DNA of 7,244 nucleotides from Chloroflexota bacterium (GCA_003229915.1 QIGA01000201.1:1-7244); one strand, 5' to 3'; shown: positions 1 through 5,623, counted from the first letter of the stretch. The notes: generated by a model from the sequence alone, not told the origin. Numbers and translations: made by a program.

Positions 1-205
1 GTCATCTGCTTGTTGTTGATTCGCCTGCGGATGTTGTGCGTATCCTACTTTAACAAAGTTAGTATGCATATCGCAATGACACCCAAAACCTTCCCCCTCA
101 GAGCAATCGCTATTTGGGGGAGATTCCTTAGCCTCTTTGAAGTGCCTATCCAACCAACGAGGTTTGGCTCTTTTGTACGAATGCGTGCCGGGCTATGCGG
201 AAAGC
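1..205. other. Left-edge non-coding stretch downstream of ppdK
   Basis: I see no supportable gene here. The one open frame running through it has no ribosome site and crosses into ppdK on the opposite strand. A weak hairpin can be drawn at about 93-124 (TCCCCC pairing with GGGGGA, with AGC/GCT inside the loop). The strings ATCGCAATGACA (about 70-81) and GGGGGAGATT (about 116-125) recall pieces of a dispersed bacterial repeat family containing GCAATGACA and GGAGATTGC. That resemblance is from memory and the copy, if real, is degenerate. Confidence 0.4.
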
Positions 206-231
206 AGGGGCGGTTCGCGAACCGCCCCTAC
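206..231. repeat. Perfect 24-base palindrome just after ppdK
   Basis: Bases 206-229 read the same on both strands: arms AGGGGCGGTT and AACCGCCCCT around a central CGCG. The right end continues as CTACC (228-232), the same exit seen at hairpins in 5354-5623. It begins seven bases past the ppdK stop codon. It could act as a 3' mRNA hairpin, but neither strand has a T-run, so it is not a standard intrinsic terminator. A dispersed intergenic repeat is the more likely identity. Confidence 0.7.
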
Positions 232-235
232 CTTG

Positions 236-2944
236 TTACTGGCTGGATAGGGCTGCCTGCGCTGCGGCCAGCCTTGCGATCGGTACGCGGAACGGCGAAC
301 AACTGACATAGTCGAGTCCCACATGGTGGAAGAAATCGATGGATTTGGGGTCGCCGCCATGTTCGCCGCAGATACCCAGCTTGAGATCCGGGCGAGCCTT
401 TCTGCCCTTTTCGACGGCGATGCGAACCAGTTCGCCAACGCCGGTGGAGTCGAGCGTCTGGAACGGGTCTTTCTCATAGATACCGAGAGTGACATACTCG
501 CTGAGAAACTTGCCCGCATCGTCACGGCTGAAGCCACAGCCCATCTGGGTCAAGTCGTTCGTGCCGAAGCTGAAGAACTCCGCCTCGGAGGCGATTTCGT
601 CAGCGGTGATGGCTCCCCGCGGCACTTCGATCATCGTGCCGATCTTGATATCTGGCGCGGGTTGACCGTTCTTCTCCGCCTTTATCTGCTCGAAAACATC
701 AAGCACAATCCTCTTCTGGTTGGCCAGCTCCTTGACGTGCCCGACCAGCGGGATCATTATCTCGGCCTTGGCACCTTCGACCGCATAGGCTGCTTCGATA
801 ACCGCACGAGCCTGCATCGCTGTGATCTCTGGATATGTGATGCCCAGGCGGCAGCCGCGATGCCCCAGCATGGGGTTGGACTCGTGCAGTGAGTTGACCT
901 TCTCCCTGATTCTCTCCGGGTCGACACCCATGGCTTCCGCCATTTCCTGCTGCCCTGCCTCGTCCTGGGGGACGAACTCGTGCAGCGGCGGGTCGAGGAA
1001 ACGGATGGTCGCCGGTCGGCCTTCAAGGACTTTGAAGATTTCGATAAAGTCGCTGCGCTGTAATGGCAACAGCTCTTCCAGCGCCTTCTTGCGGCCTTCC
1101 TCGTCATCGGCGAGTATCATCTTTCTCATGGATACTATGCGGTCGCCCTCGAAGAACATGTGCTCCGTTCGACACAGGCCGATACCCTCAGCACCGAACT
1201 TGACCGCCACCGCGGCGTCCTCCGGCCGGTCGGCATTGGTGCGAATGCCCAGCCTGCGCGTTCGGTCCGCTATTACCATCAGCTTCGTGTACCATTTGTT
1301 GATGCTCGGGTCCGCAGCGGCCACCGGGAGTTGCCCTTCGTATACAATTCCCTTGGTACCGTTCAGACTGATCCAGTCGCCCTCTTTGAGCGTCTTGCCG
1401 GCAGCTTTGACCGTGCGATCCCGGTAATCAATATCCAGTTCTCCACAGCCAACGATGCAGCACTTGCCCCATCCCCGCGCGACGAGAGCGGCGTGACTGG
1501 TCATCCCGCCGCGGGCGGTGAGGATACCCTCGGCTGCGTGCATGCCGTCCACATCCTCCGGACTCGTTTCGATGCGGACCAGAATGACCTTTTCGCCCTT
1601 CTTGCCCAGCTCCTGAGCGCGTTTGCTGTTGAGCACGATCTTGCCGACAGCACCGCCGGGCCCCGCCGCGAGCCCTTTCGCCAGCTTGGTGGTCCTCCTC
1701 TCGGCCATCGGGTCGAGCATCGGATGGAGAAGTTCATCGAGTTGGTCTGGATTCACACGCTCCAGCGCTGTCTTCTCATCGATCATTCCTTCATCCAGCA
1801 TATCCATGGCCATCCGCACTGCGGCCATGCCGTTGCGCTTCCCCTCCCGGGTCTGGAGCATCCAGAGGCGGTGGTGTCCGATAGTGAACTCAATGTCCTG
1901 CATGTTCTTGTAGTGTGCCTCGAGCTTGTTGCGAATATCGACGAGTTGTTTGTAAATCTCCGGCATTGCTTCCTCGAGGGAGGGCAGCATGTCGTTCTGA
2001 CCGGGTTGTTTGCAGTAGTTGTTGAGGGCGTTCGGGGTACGGGTGCCCGCGACCACATCTTCGCCCTGGGCGTTTACCAGCCATTCGCCATAGAAGTGGG
2101 GATCGCCTGTTGCGGGGTCGCGAGTGAAGGCTACGCCGGTGGCACTATCCTCTCCCAGGTTCCCAAAGACCATGGCCTGCACATTGACCGCAGTACCCCA
2201 CTCCCCTGGGATACCCTCGAGTTGGCGGTAGGCAATAGCCCGCTTGCCACGCCAAGACTGGAACACAGCGCCAATAGCCCCCCAGAGCTGCTCCCAGGGA
2301 TCATCGGGGAATTCCTTGCCGAGTACCTCCCTGATTTTGGCTCTATATCCCTCGCAGAGAGACTTGAGGTCTTCTGCGGTGAGATCGGTATCCAGTTTAT
2401 ATCCCCTTTCCTTCTTCATGGCATCCATTAGTTTTTCGAGTTGGGGACGCACGGCCATTTCTTCGTCCTTCGGTGTGATTCCCGCAGCTTTCTCCATTAC
2501 GACATCGGAGTACATGGTGATCAGGCGACGATAGGAATCGTAGACAAAACGCTCGTCACCGGACTGTTTGATCATTCCGGGGATGGTGGAAGTATAAAGG
2601 CCCACGTTTAGCACTGTTTCCATCATGCCGGGCATGGACTTGCGAGCGCCGCTACGCACTGAGATCAAGAGAGGGTTGTCAGGGTCACCGAAGTTGCGTC
2701 CTATATTCTTCTCGACGCTTTTCATCGCCTCTCGAACCTGCTCTGCCACATCATCCGGAAGCCTCCCTCCATTCTCGAAATAGGCGGTGTTGGCTTCGGT
2801 GGTAATGGTAAAACCAGGTGGCACAGGCAGCCCCAGGCCGGACATTTCGGCCAGGTTGGCCCCTTTCCCTCCCAGAAGGTTGACCATCCTCGCATTGCCT
2901 TCGGAAAAGGTATAGACCCATTTGGTAATAGCTGTTGTACTCAT
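236..2944 (-). CDS. ppdK: Pyruvate, phosphate dikinase
   Basis: This enzyme interconverts pyruvate + ATP + Pi and phosphoenolpyruvate + AMP + PPi in the cytoplasm, and can run towards gluconeogenesis or PPi-linked glycolysis. The 902 residues match the usual family length. Three modules are visible: an N-terminal ATP-grasp domain (about 1-345, with GGKGANLAEM near 25-34 and VRSGARKSMPGMM near 96-108), a phosphohistidine swivel domain (about 390-530) with catalytic His484 in GGMTSHAA, and a C-terminal PEP/pyruvate barrel (about 540-900) with GLCRTEHMF, GHRGCRLG, FSFGTNDLTQ and catalytic Cys859 in GICGEHGG. Thr482, two residues before His484, matches the position phosphorylated by PDRP regulators in plants and some bacteria; no regulator lies in the window. 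The ATG at 2944 is supported by GGAG at 2952-2955, seven bases upstream. The gene is intact. The next same-strand gene upstream ends 269 bases away. Confidence 0.98.
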   Translation of the reverse strand: MSTTAITKWVYTFSEGNARMVNLLGGKGANLAEMSGLGLPVPPGFTITTEANTAYFENGGRLPDDVAEQVREAMKSVEKNIGRNFGDPDNPLLISVRSGARKSMPGMMETVLNVGLYTSTIPGMIKQSGDERFVYDSYRRLITMYSDVVMEKAAGITPKDEEMAVRPQLEKLMDAMKKERGYKLDTDLTAEDLKSLCEGYRAKIREVLGKEFPDDPWEQLWGAIGAVFQSWRGKRAIAYRQLEGIPGEWGTAVNVQAMVFGNLGEDSATGVAFTRDPATGDPHFYGEWLVNAQGEDVVAGTRTPNALNNYCKQPGQNDMLPSLEEAMPEIYKQLVDIRNKLEAHYKNMQDIEFTIGHHRLWMLQTREGKRNGMAAVRMAMDMLDEGMIDEKTALERVNPDQLDELLHPMLDPMAERRTTKLAKGLAAGPGGAVGKIVLNSKRAQELGKKGEKVILVRIETSPEDVDGMHAAEGILTARGGMTSHAALVARGWGKCCIVGCGELDIDYRDRTVKAAGKTLKEGDWISLNGTKGIVYEGQLPVAAADPSINKWYTKLMVIADRTRRLGIRTNADRPEDAAVAVKFGAEGIGLCRTEHMFFEGDRIVSMRKMILADDEEGRKKALEELLPLQRSDFIEIFKVLEGRPATIRFLDPPLHEFVPQDEAGQQEMAEAMGVDPERIREKVNSLHESNPMLGHRGCRLGITYPEITAMQARAVIEAAYAVEGAKAEIMIPLVGHVKELANQKRIVLDVFEQIKAEKNGQPAPDIKIGTMIEVPRGAITADEIASEAEFFSFGTNDLTQMGCGFSRDDAGKFLSEYVTLGIYEKDPFQTLDSTGVGELVRIAVEKGRKARPDLKLGICGEHGGDPKSIDFFHHVGLDYVSCSPFRVPIARLAAAQAALSSQ

Positions 2945-3051
2945 CGTGACTCTCCGTTCTCGCTGGACACAAGGCGACAGCGATTTGGCTGCAGGGATAC
3001 AGAAGGAGTAACGCTGGCGACACCCGGGAGCCTCAGCTTGGCCATGGTCAT
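2941..3051 (-). CDS. Possible 36-codon ORF overlapping the ppdK start
   Basis: An ATG at 3051 opens a 36-codon frame whose TGA (2943-2941) overlaps the ppdK ATG as ATGA, the geometry of translational coupling. The peptide begins MTMAKLRLPG and has no domain I recognise. No Shine-Dalgarno sequence precedes its ATG, and its composition is unremarkable. It may be a chance frame in the ppdK leader. It is listed because the junction is exact. Confidence 0.15.
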   Translation of the reverse strand: MTMAKLRLPGVASVTPSVSLQPNRCRLVSSENGESR

Positions 3052-3069
3052 AGGGTTAGGCCCCTTTTA

Positions 3070-3093
3070 CCGGAGAGATTCTTGGTCTCCCGG
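3070..3093 (-). other. Hairpin in the ppdK leader
   Basis: On the minus strand, CCGGGAGA pairs with TCTCTCCGG with one bulged base around a seven-base loop (CCAAGAA). It sits about 125 bases upstream of the ppdK start. No T-run follows in the direction of transcription, so it is not an evident attenuator. I see no match to a known riboswitch core. Confidence 0.25.
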
Positions 3094-3213
3094 GCGTTGG
3101 TGGAGTGGTAGATATTGGCCTTTGGTTGCCCTGTTGTTTGTATTCGGCTCACCATGGGCCTCGTGAGTTTGGCTGCACGGATATTGCTGAATGTGGAACC
3201 GGTTGAGTCGATC

Positions 3214-3231
3214 CTATCTGATCCCAGATAG
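3214..3231. repeat. Seven-base-stem hairpin at the stop of the small Cys-rich gene
   Basis: CTATCTG (3214-3220) pairs perfectly with CAGATAG (3225-3231) around the loop ATCC. The first three bases are the stop codon of the minus-strand gene at 3214-3414, so its mRNA would end its reading frame inside the stem. No T-run follows. The four-base loop matches the style of the hairpins at 5354-5623. Confidence 0.45.
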
Positions 3232-3414
3232 CGACCTCAGATCCCTGGATGGAGCCTTTGCTGCTTGGCGGAGGGAATCGGCAGTGAGTTGCCACCGCAT
3301 CGGCCTTCTGCGGCCGAGGCAGAGCCCGCCTTTGTCGTGAAAGGGAATGGGCTCCCAGTCCTCGCAATTCTCGCAATGTTTCACGTGCATCTTGCATTTC
3401 TCTGGTTTAGCCAT
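3214..3414 (-). CDS. Small Cys/His-rich protein of unknown function
   Basis: This is a 66-residue protein I do not recognise. The N-terminal half carries the possible metal ligands Cys7, His10, His13, Cys14, Cys17, His26 and Cys32, in the order C-x2-H-x2-HC-x2-C followed by FHDKGGLC. That could be a small zinc-binding or Fe-S-like knuckle. The C-terminal half is basic and polar with no motif. There is no signal peptide or membrane segment. The ATG at 3414 is well supported by GGAGGT (3423-3428), eight bases upstream. The gene lies divergent to the rubrerythrin leader with a gap of about 310 bases, and co-directional with ppdK. A shifted frame (3149-3397) also stays open, so a frameshift affecting the C-terminal half cannot be excluded. 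Existence is likely and function unknown. Confidence 0.55.
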   Translation of the reverse strand: MAKPEKCKMHVKHCENCEDWEPIPFHDKGGLCLGRRRPMRWQLTADSLRQAAKAPSRDLRSLSGIR

Positions 3415-3648
3415 CTTATTTTACCTCCGAAAATATCACTGGTCAATATCTAAAAATAGGGCGCTAATCATACTCTGCGAATGTACAAAGATTCTGTCCC
3501 GCAGGCGGAGGCGCTACAATCCTACTTAAGTACTGGTTCACGGGGTAATTTGGTACTGCTTTCCGGGGACAGCGTGGATGGCAATGCCGCGCGTGGCGGC
3601 TCACAATCGTGCGGGCGCACAACCAGCTATTATGCGGACATGGTGTGA

Positions 3649-3661
3649 GGAGATGATCTCC
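3649..3661. promoter_or_regulatory. Candidate operator upstream of rubrerythrin
   Basis: GGAGAT and ATCTCC form a perfect inverted repeat around one central base, about 70 bases before the leader ORF. It is followed by TGTGATAAC (3666-3674), which could be a weak extended -10 (TGn + GATAAC), although no convincing -35 is visible. Placement between the divergent small gene and the redox block suits a regulator site. A chance palindrome is also possible. Confidence 0.25.
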
Positions 3662-3728
3662 AAAATGTGATAACTTTTTAACCTTTTCCCCTCTCATTTT
3701 ATGACTTCTTCACCCTGGAGGACTTATC

Positions 3729-3785
3729 ATGACAATGGATATCATCTCGCGAAACAAGAAGGGGGTTCAACTATGCATCCGATGA
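3729..3785 (+). CDS. 18-codon leader ORF overlapping the rubrerythrin start
   Basis: The ATG at 3729 has a consensus ribosome site, GGAGG at 3717-3721, seven bases upstream; this is at least as good as the site for rubrerythrin itself. The frame encodes MTMDIISRNKKGVQLCIR and stops at TGA 3783-3785, which overlaps a second in-frame rubrerythrin ATG (3782) as ATGA. It therefore spans the rubrerythrin ribosome site and both of its candidate starts. Ribosomes translating it would pass over that site, which would allow translational coupling or leader-peptide control. The peptide has one Cys near its end (residue 16). Whether it is translated is inference. Confidence 0.4.
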   Translation: MTMDIISRNKKGVQLCIR

Positions 3786-4321
3786 CGGCGGCCAATCTTC
3801 GCAACGCTTACGGCGGCGAGTCGATGGCGCACATGCGCTATGGGGTCTGGGGCGACAAGGCAGAGAGAGAGGGGTTTCCCAACACTGCCCGGCTGTTCAG
3901 AGCCATCGCCTCGGCAGAAACGGTTCACGCGGGCAATCACTTCAGGGAGCTGGGGAACGAGGCAGGCGACTTCCTCTGCGCCTCCATGGCTGCATTTGGC
4001 CTGGGCACGACGTCGCAGAATCTCCAGGGTGGCATCAACGGAGAGACATTCGAGATTAACGAGATGTACCCCGTCTACCTGGAGAGCGCCAAGTTTCAAG
4101 AGGAAAAGGGCGCGCAGAGGAGCTTCCAGTACGCCCTGGCGGGCGAGAAGACTCATGCCGCCTTGTTCCAGAAAGCCAAGGAGGCTGTTGACGCCGGCAG
4201 AGACGTGGAGTTGGGCCCGGTGCACGTATGCCAGGTTTGCGGTTGGACCCACGAGGGGGAACTTCCCGATGTATGTCCCGTATGTGGCGCTAAGAAGGAC
4301 AAGTTCCAGACCTTCGCGTGA
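3773..4321 (+). CDS. rbr: Rubrerythrin
   Basis: Rubrerythrin is a cytoplasmic non-haem iron peroxidase that reduces hydrogen peroxide to water in anaerobes. From the ATG at 3773 it has 182 residues, close to family length. The N-terminal four-helix ferritin-like domain (about 1-140) carries diiron ligands in GGESMAH (Glu16), AETVHAGNH (Glu49, His52), YLESA (Glu104) and GEKTH (Glu124, His128), with ETFEINEMYP (Glu91, Glu94, Glu97) between. The C-terminal rubredoxin domain binds one iron through Cys153/Cys156 and Cys168/Cys171. I chose 3773 because GAAGGGGG (3758-3765) lies seven bases upstream. The frame also opens at 3701, but the extra 24 residues are unlike the family. An ATG at 3782 is a second possible start, coupled to the leader ORF stop. 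The glutaredoxin gene follows after 104 bases. Confidence 0.95.
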   Translation: MHPMTAANLRNAYGGESMAHMRYGVWGDKAEREGFPNTARLFRAIASAETVHAGNHFRELGNEAGDFLCASMAAFGLGTTSQNLQGGINGETFEINEMYPVYLESAKFQEEKGAQRSFQYALAGEKTHAALFQKAKEAVDAGRDVELGPVHVCQVCGWTHEGELPDVCPVCGAKKDKFQTFA

Positions 4322-4353
4322 GCACTGCGAGCCGGGTGTGAAGAAGCGACAGG

Positions 4354-4362
4354 TGGTATAAT
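4354..4362 (+). promoter_or_regulatory. Extended -10 promoter candidate for the glutaredoxin-FTR pair
   Basis: TGGTATAAT is a perfect extended -10 (TGn followed by TATAAT) in the 104-base gap after rubrerythrin. It would give a leader of roughly 55 bases before the glutaredoxin ATG. No good -35 is seen at the usual distance, which extended -10 promoters can lack. If active, the two downstream genes could be transcribed apart from rubrerythrin. Confidence 0.4.
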
Positions 4363-4425
4363 TGCGAGACAAAGCCGTAGGATGTGAAAAGGGGTTCACG
4401 CATTACCTGAAGGGAGGTTGGGGGA

Positions 4426-4737
4426 ATGGCGCTTGAGCAGCATATGAAACATGTGCCGGGAAAGAAAAAGGGGGACGTAGTTCTATACGCTCTGAGCACA
4501 TGCGGGTGGTGCCGCAAGACGAAGGGACTGCTTGATGAGCTTGGCGTGGAGTATGACTACGTAGATGTGGACCAGTTGGACAGCGAGACCAAGGGGGAAG
4601 CAATCGAGGAGATCAGGGCCTGGAACCCCAGGAGTACATTTCCCACCACGGTCATCAACAACGACACGTGTATAGTAGGTTATCAAGAGGAGAAGCTCAG
4701 GGAGGCGCTGGCGAGTGGAGCCGATCGAGATCAGTGA
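4426..4737 (+). CDS. Glutaredoxin-family thiol-disulfide protein
   Basis: This is a 103-residue single-domain thioredoxin-fold protein that passes electrons to disulfides or receives them from a reductase. The strand VVLYALST leads into the active site Cys26-Gly-Trp-Cys29. The cis-proline is Pro73 in STFPTTVI, and the late Gly-Tyr pair (85-86) in IVGYQEEKL fits the glutaredoxin/NrdH end of the family. An N-terminal extension of about 15 residues (MALEQHMKHVPGKKKG) is polar and is not a signal peptide. The ATG at 4426 follows AGGGAGGT (4411-4418) by seven bases. The last 23 bases overlap the FTR-rubredoxin gene, so the two are probably translated together. That partner is the likely reductant, since FTR-type enzymes reduce thioredoxin-fold proteins. 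No glutathione reductase or thioredoxin reductase gene is in the window. Confidence 0.9.
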   Translation: MALEQHMKHVPGKKKGDVVLYALSTCGWCRKTKGLLDELGVEYDYVDVDQLDSETKGEAIEEIRAWNPRSTFPTTVINNDTCIVGYQEEKLREALASGADRDQ

Positions 4738-5236
4738 TGAGGCGGTTGCTTCCCTGTACGAGAGGCTCAGCAGGGAGGCGGAGGAGGGGGGATACCACCT
4801 CAATCCAGATGTGGATTCCACAAAAGAGCTTGTGGGAAGCCTTTTGGTCAATGAGGAAAGGTACGGCTACTGGGCCTGTCCCTGCCGCCTTGCTTCAGGC
4901 ATAAAGGAAGAAGACCTCGACATTATCTGCCCCTGCGACTACAGAGATCCAGATTTAAGCGAGTATGGATCGTGCTACTGCGTGCTGTATGTATCGGATG
5001 AAATGGTTAGAGGGGAGAAGGAGGCTGTCCAAATACCCGAGAGAAGACCCCCGGAGCCGGAGAGGAAGAAGGCGATGGAGGAGCGCGCGGAGCTCAAGGT
5101 CGGAGGGGCTGCCCCCTCCCTTTCATTACCTGTGTGGCGCTGCGGGGTATGCGGATATCTGTGCGCGAGAGACGGGCCCCCAGAGATCTGTCCTATTTGC
5201 AAGGCGAAGAAGGACAGGTTCGAGCGGTTTATGTAG
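4715..5236 (+). CDS. FTR catalytic (beta-type) domain fused to a rubredoxin domain
   Basis: The 173-residue protein has two parts. Residues 1-95 are a ferredoxin:thioredoxin reductase catalytic domain with three CxC pairs: CPC 55-57, CPC 72-74 and CYC 87-89. By analogy with cyanobacterial FTR, Cys55, Cys72, Cys74 and Cys87 would hold a [4Fe-4S] cluster and Cys57/Cys89 would form the redox disulfide. The middle residue of the last pair is Tyr, where plant and cyanobacterial enzymes have His. A charged Pro/Glu/Arg-rich linker (about 97-140) leads to a rubredoxin-like domain with Cys143/Cys146 and Cys159/Cys162, ending CPICKAKKDRFERF, very like the end of the nearby rubrerythrin. No FTR variable subunit is present, as expected outside phototrophs. 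The start is GTG at 4715, nine bases after GGAGG (4701-4705). The likely role is to reduce the overlapping glutaredoxin with ferredoxin or rubredoxin electrons. Confidence 0.88.
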   Translation: MEPIEISDEAVASLYERLSREAEEGGYHLNPDVDSTKELVGSLLVNEERYGYWACPCRLASGIKEEDLDIICPCDYRDPDLSEYGSCYCVLYVSDEMVRGEKEAVQIPERRPPEPERKKAMEERAELKVGGAAPSLSLPVWRCGVCGYLCARDGPPEICPICKAKKDRFERFM

Positions 5237-5285
5237 CGGTGCCTGTTCCCACGAAGAACTGGCCCTGCCTAATGGTGATGGAAAT

Positions 5286-5316
5286 GGTGGGTTACGCTGC
5301 GCCGCACTCACCATAC
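5286..5316. repeat. Degenerate hairpin of the CTAC family
   Basis: The left arm GGTGGGTTACGC (5286-5297) and right arm CCGCACTCACC (5302-5312) pair imperfectly around the four-base centre TGCG. The right end continues ATACC, where the clean copies read CTAC. The left arm matches, from memory, a widespread dispersed bacterial repeat beginning GGTGGGTTACGC. The mismatched right arm suggests a decayed copy. Confidence 0.4.
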
Positions 5317-5353
5317 CGCTCATCTCTGCAGCCAGGAGGGCGACCGCAAATCG

Positions 5354-5379
5354 GTAGCGTTGCCACTCCTGTGGCAACG
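5354..5379 (-). repeat. Hairpin repeat, nine-base stem, inverted relative to the next copy
   Basis: CGTTGCCAC (5358-5366) pairs perfectly with GTGGCAACG (5371-5379) around the loop TCCT. It is preceded by GTAG, which is CTAC when read on the minus strand. On that strand it reads stem-AGGA-stem-CTAC, the same layout as the copy at 5387-5412. It stands seven bases from that copy, so the two form a head-to-head pair. Confidence 0.8.
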
Positions 5380-5386
5380 TATTCTC

Positions 5387-5412
5387 CGTCGTGACAGGAG
5401 TCACGACGCTAC
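5387..5412 (+). repeat. Hairpin repeat, nine-base stem, AGGA loop
   Basis: CGTCGTGAC (5387-5395) pairs perfectly with GTCACGACG (5400-5408) around AGGA and exits into CTAC. Both arms are identical to the copy at 5598-5623. Relative to the copy at 5354-5379, three stem positions differ in each arm, and all three changes are matched across the stem. Confidence 0.8.
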
Positions 5413-5427
5413 ACAACTCCAGGCGCA

Positions 5428-5451
5428 GTTGGAGCGGATGCTCCAACCTAC
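5428..5451 (+). repeat. Hairpin repeat, eight-base stem, GGAT loop
   Basis: GTTGGAGC (5428-5435) pairs perfectly with GCTCCAAC (5440-5447) around GGAT and exits into CTAC (5448-5451). The stem sequence is unrelated to its neighbours; only the loop length and the CTAC exit are shared. Confidence 0.75.
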
Positions 5452-5491
5452 CCGTAATTCTCAGACAGGCTCCTAGAATAGGTAGACAGGT

Positions 5492-5605
5492 ATGGCCCCC
5501 GACCACGAAGAGTATCTGCAGCACGTGGCGCTGGACTGGAGGTCATGCTGCTATCGTGCCAGCGAGGGTAGTTTGATGAGCCATATGACTTCACCTGCGT
5601 CGTGA
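5492..5605 (+). CDS. Possible 37-codon ORF or gene remnant between repeats
   Basis: The frame begins MAPDHEEYLQ and includes LDWRSCCYRASEG. It ends at a TGA that lies inside the hairpin at 5598-5619, so the repeat supplies the stop. Only a weak AGG lies just before the ATG. The composition is protein-like, so it may be a small protein or the remnant of a gene cut by the repeat. It could equally be chance. No family is recognised. Confidence 0.15.
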   Translation: MAPDHEEYLQHVALDWRSCCYRASEGSLMSHMTSPAS

Positions 5606-5623
5606 CTCCTGTCACGACGCTAC
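5598..5623 (+). repeat. Hairpin repeat with the same stem as 5387-5412 and the opposite loop
   Basis: CGTCGTGAC (5598-5606) pairs with GTCACGACG (5611-5619) around TCCT and exits into CTAC (5620-5623). The arms are identical to the copy at 5387-5408, but the loop is its reverse complement (TCCT against AGGA) while the CTAC exit keeps the same orientation. Confidence 0.8.

Noticed and set aside
206..229. Intrinsic terminator for ppdK
   Set aside because: The stem is perfect, but neither strand has a T-run after it, and the CTAC exit links it to the hairpin repeats instead.
1160..2431. 423-residue plus-strand ORF
   Set aside because: It lies wholly antisense to the well-conserved ppdK gene, has no ribosome site or recognisable domain, and is a by-product of the GC-rich codon pattern on the other strand.
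3418..3446. Minus-strand promoter TTGACC-17-TAAAAT for the small Cys-rich gene
   Set aside because: The hexamers and spacing look good, but transcription would begin at about the ATG and leave the strong GGAGGT ribosome site untranscribed in the spacer. The two signals conflict, and the ribosome site is the better supported.
3498..3517. Further member of the CTAC hairpin family
   Set aside because: The CTAC exit and a CCGC/GCGG core are present, but the arms beyond the core do not pair well and the loop is not four bases, so it is too degenerate to count.
3464..3697. 77-residue minus-strand ORF between the small gene and rubrerythrin
   Set aside because: There is no ribosome site, the His/Arg/Pro-rich composition is typical of non-coding frames, and it runs across the CTAC-type sequence near 3500.
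3701..3772. Rubrerythrin start at 3701
   Set aside because: The extra 24 residues are unlike the family and the ATG has only pyrimidine-rich sequence before it, whereas 3773 has a good ribosome site.
5354..5623. CRISPR array
   Set aside because: The units are hairpins of differing sequence, orientation and spacing, without constant direct repeats or uniform spacers, and no cas gene is nearby.
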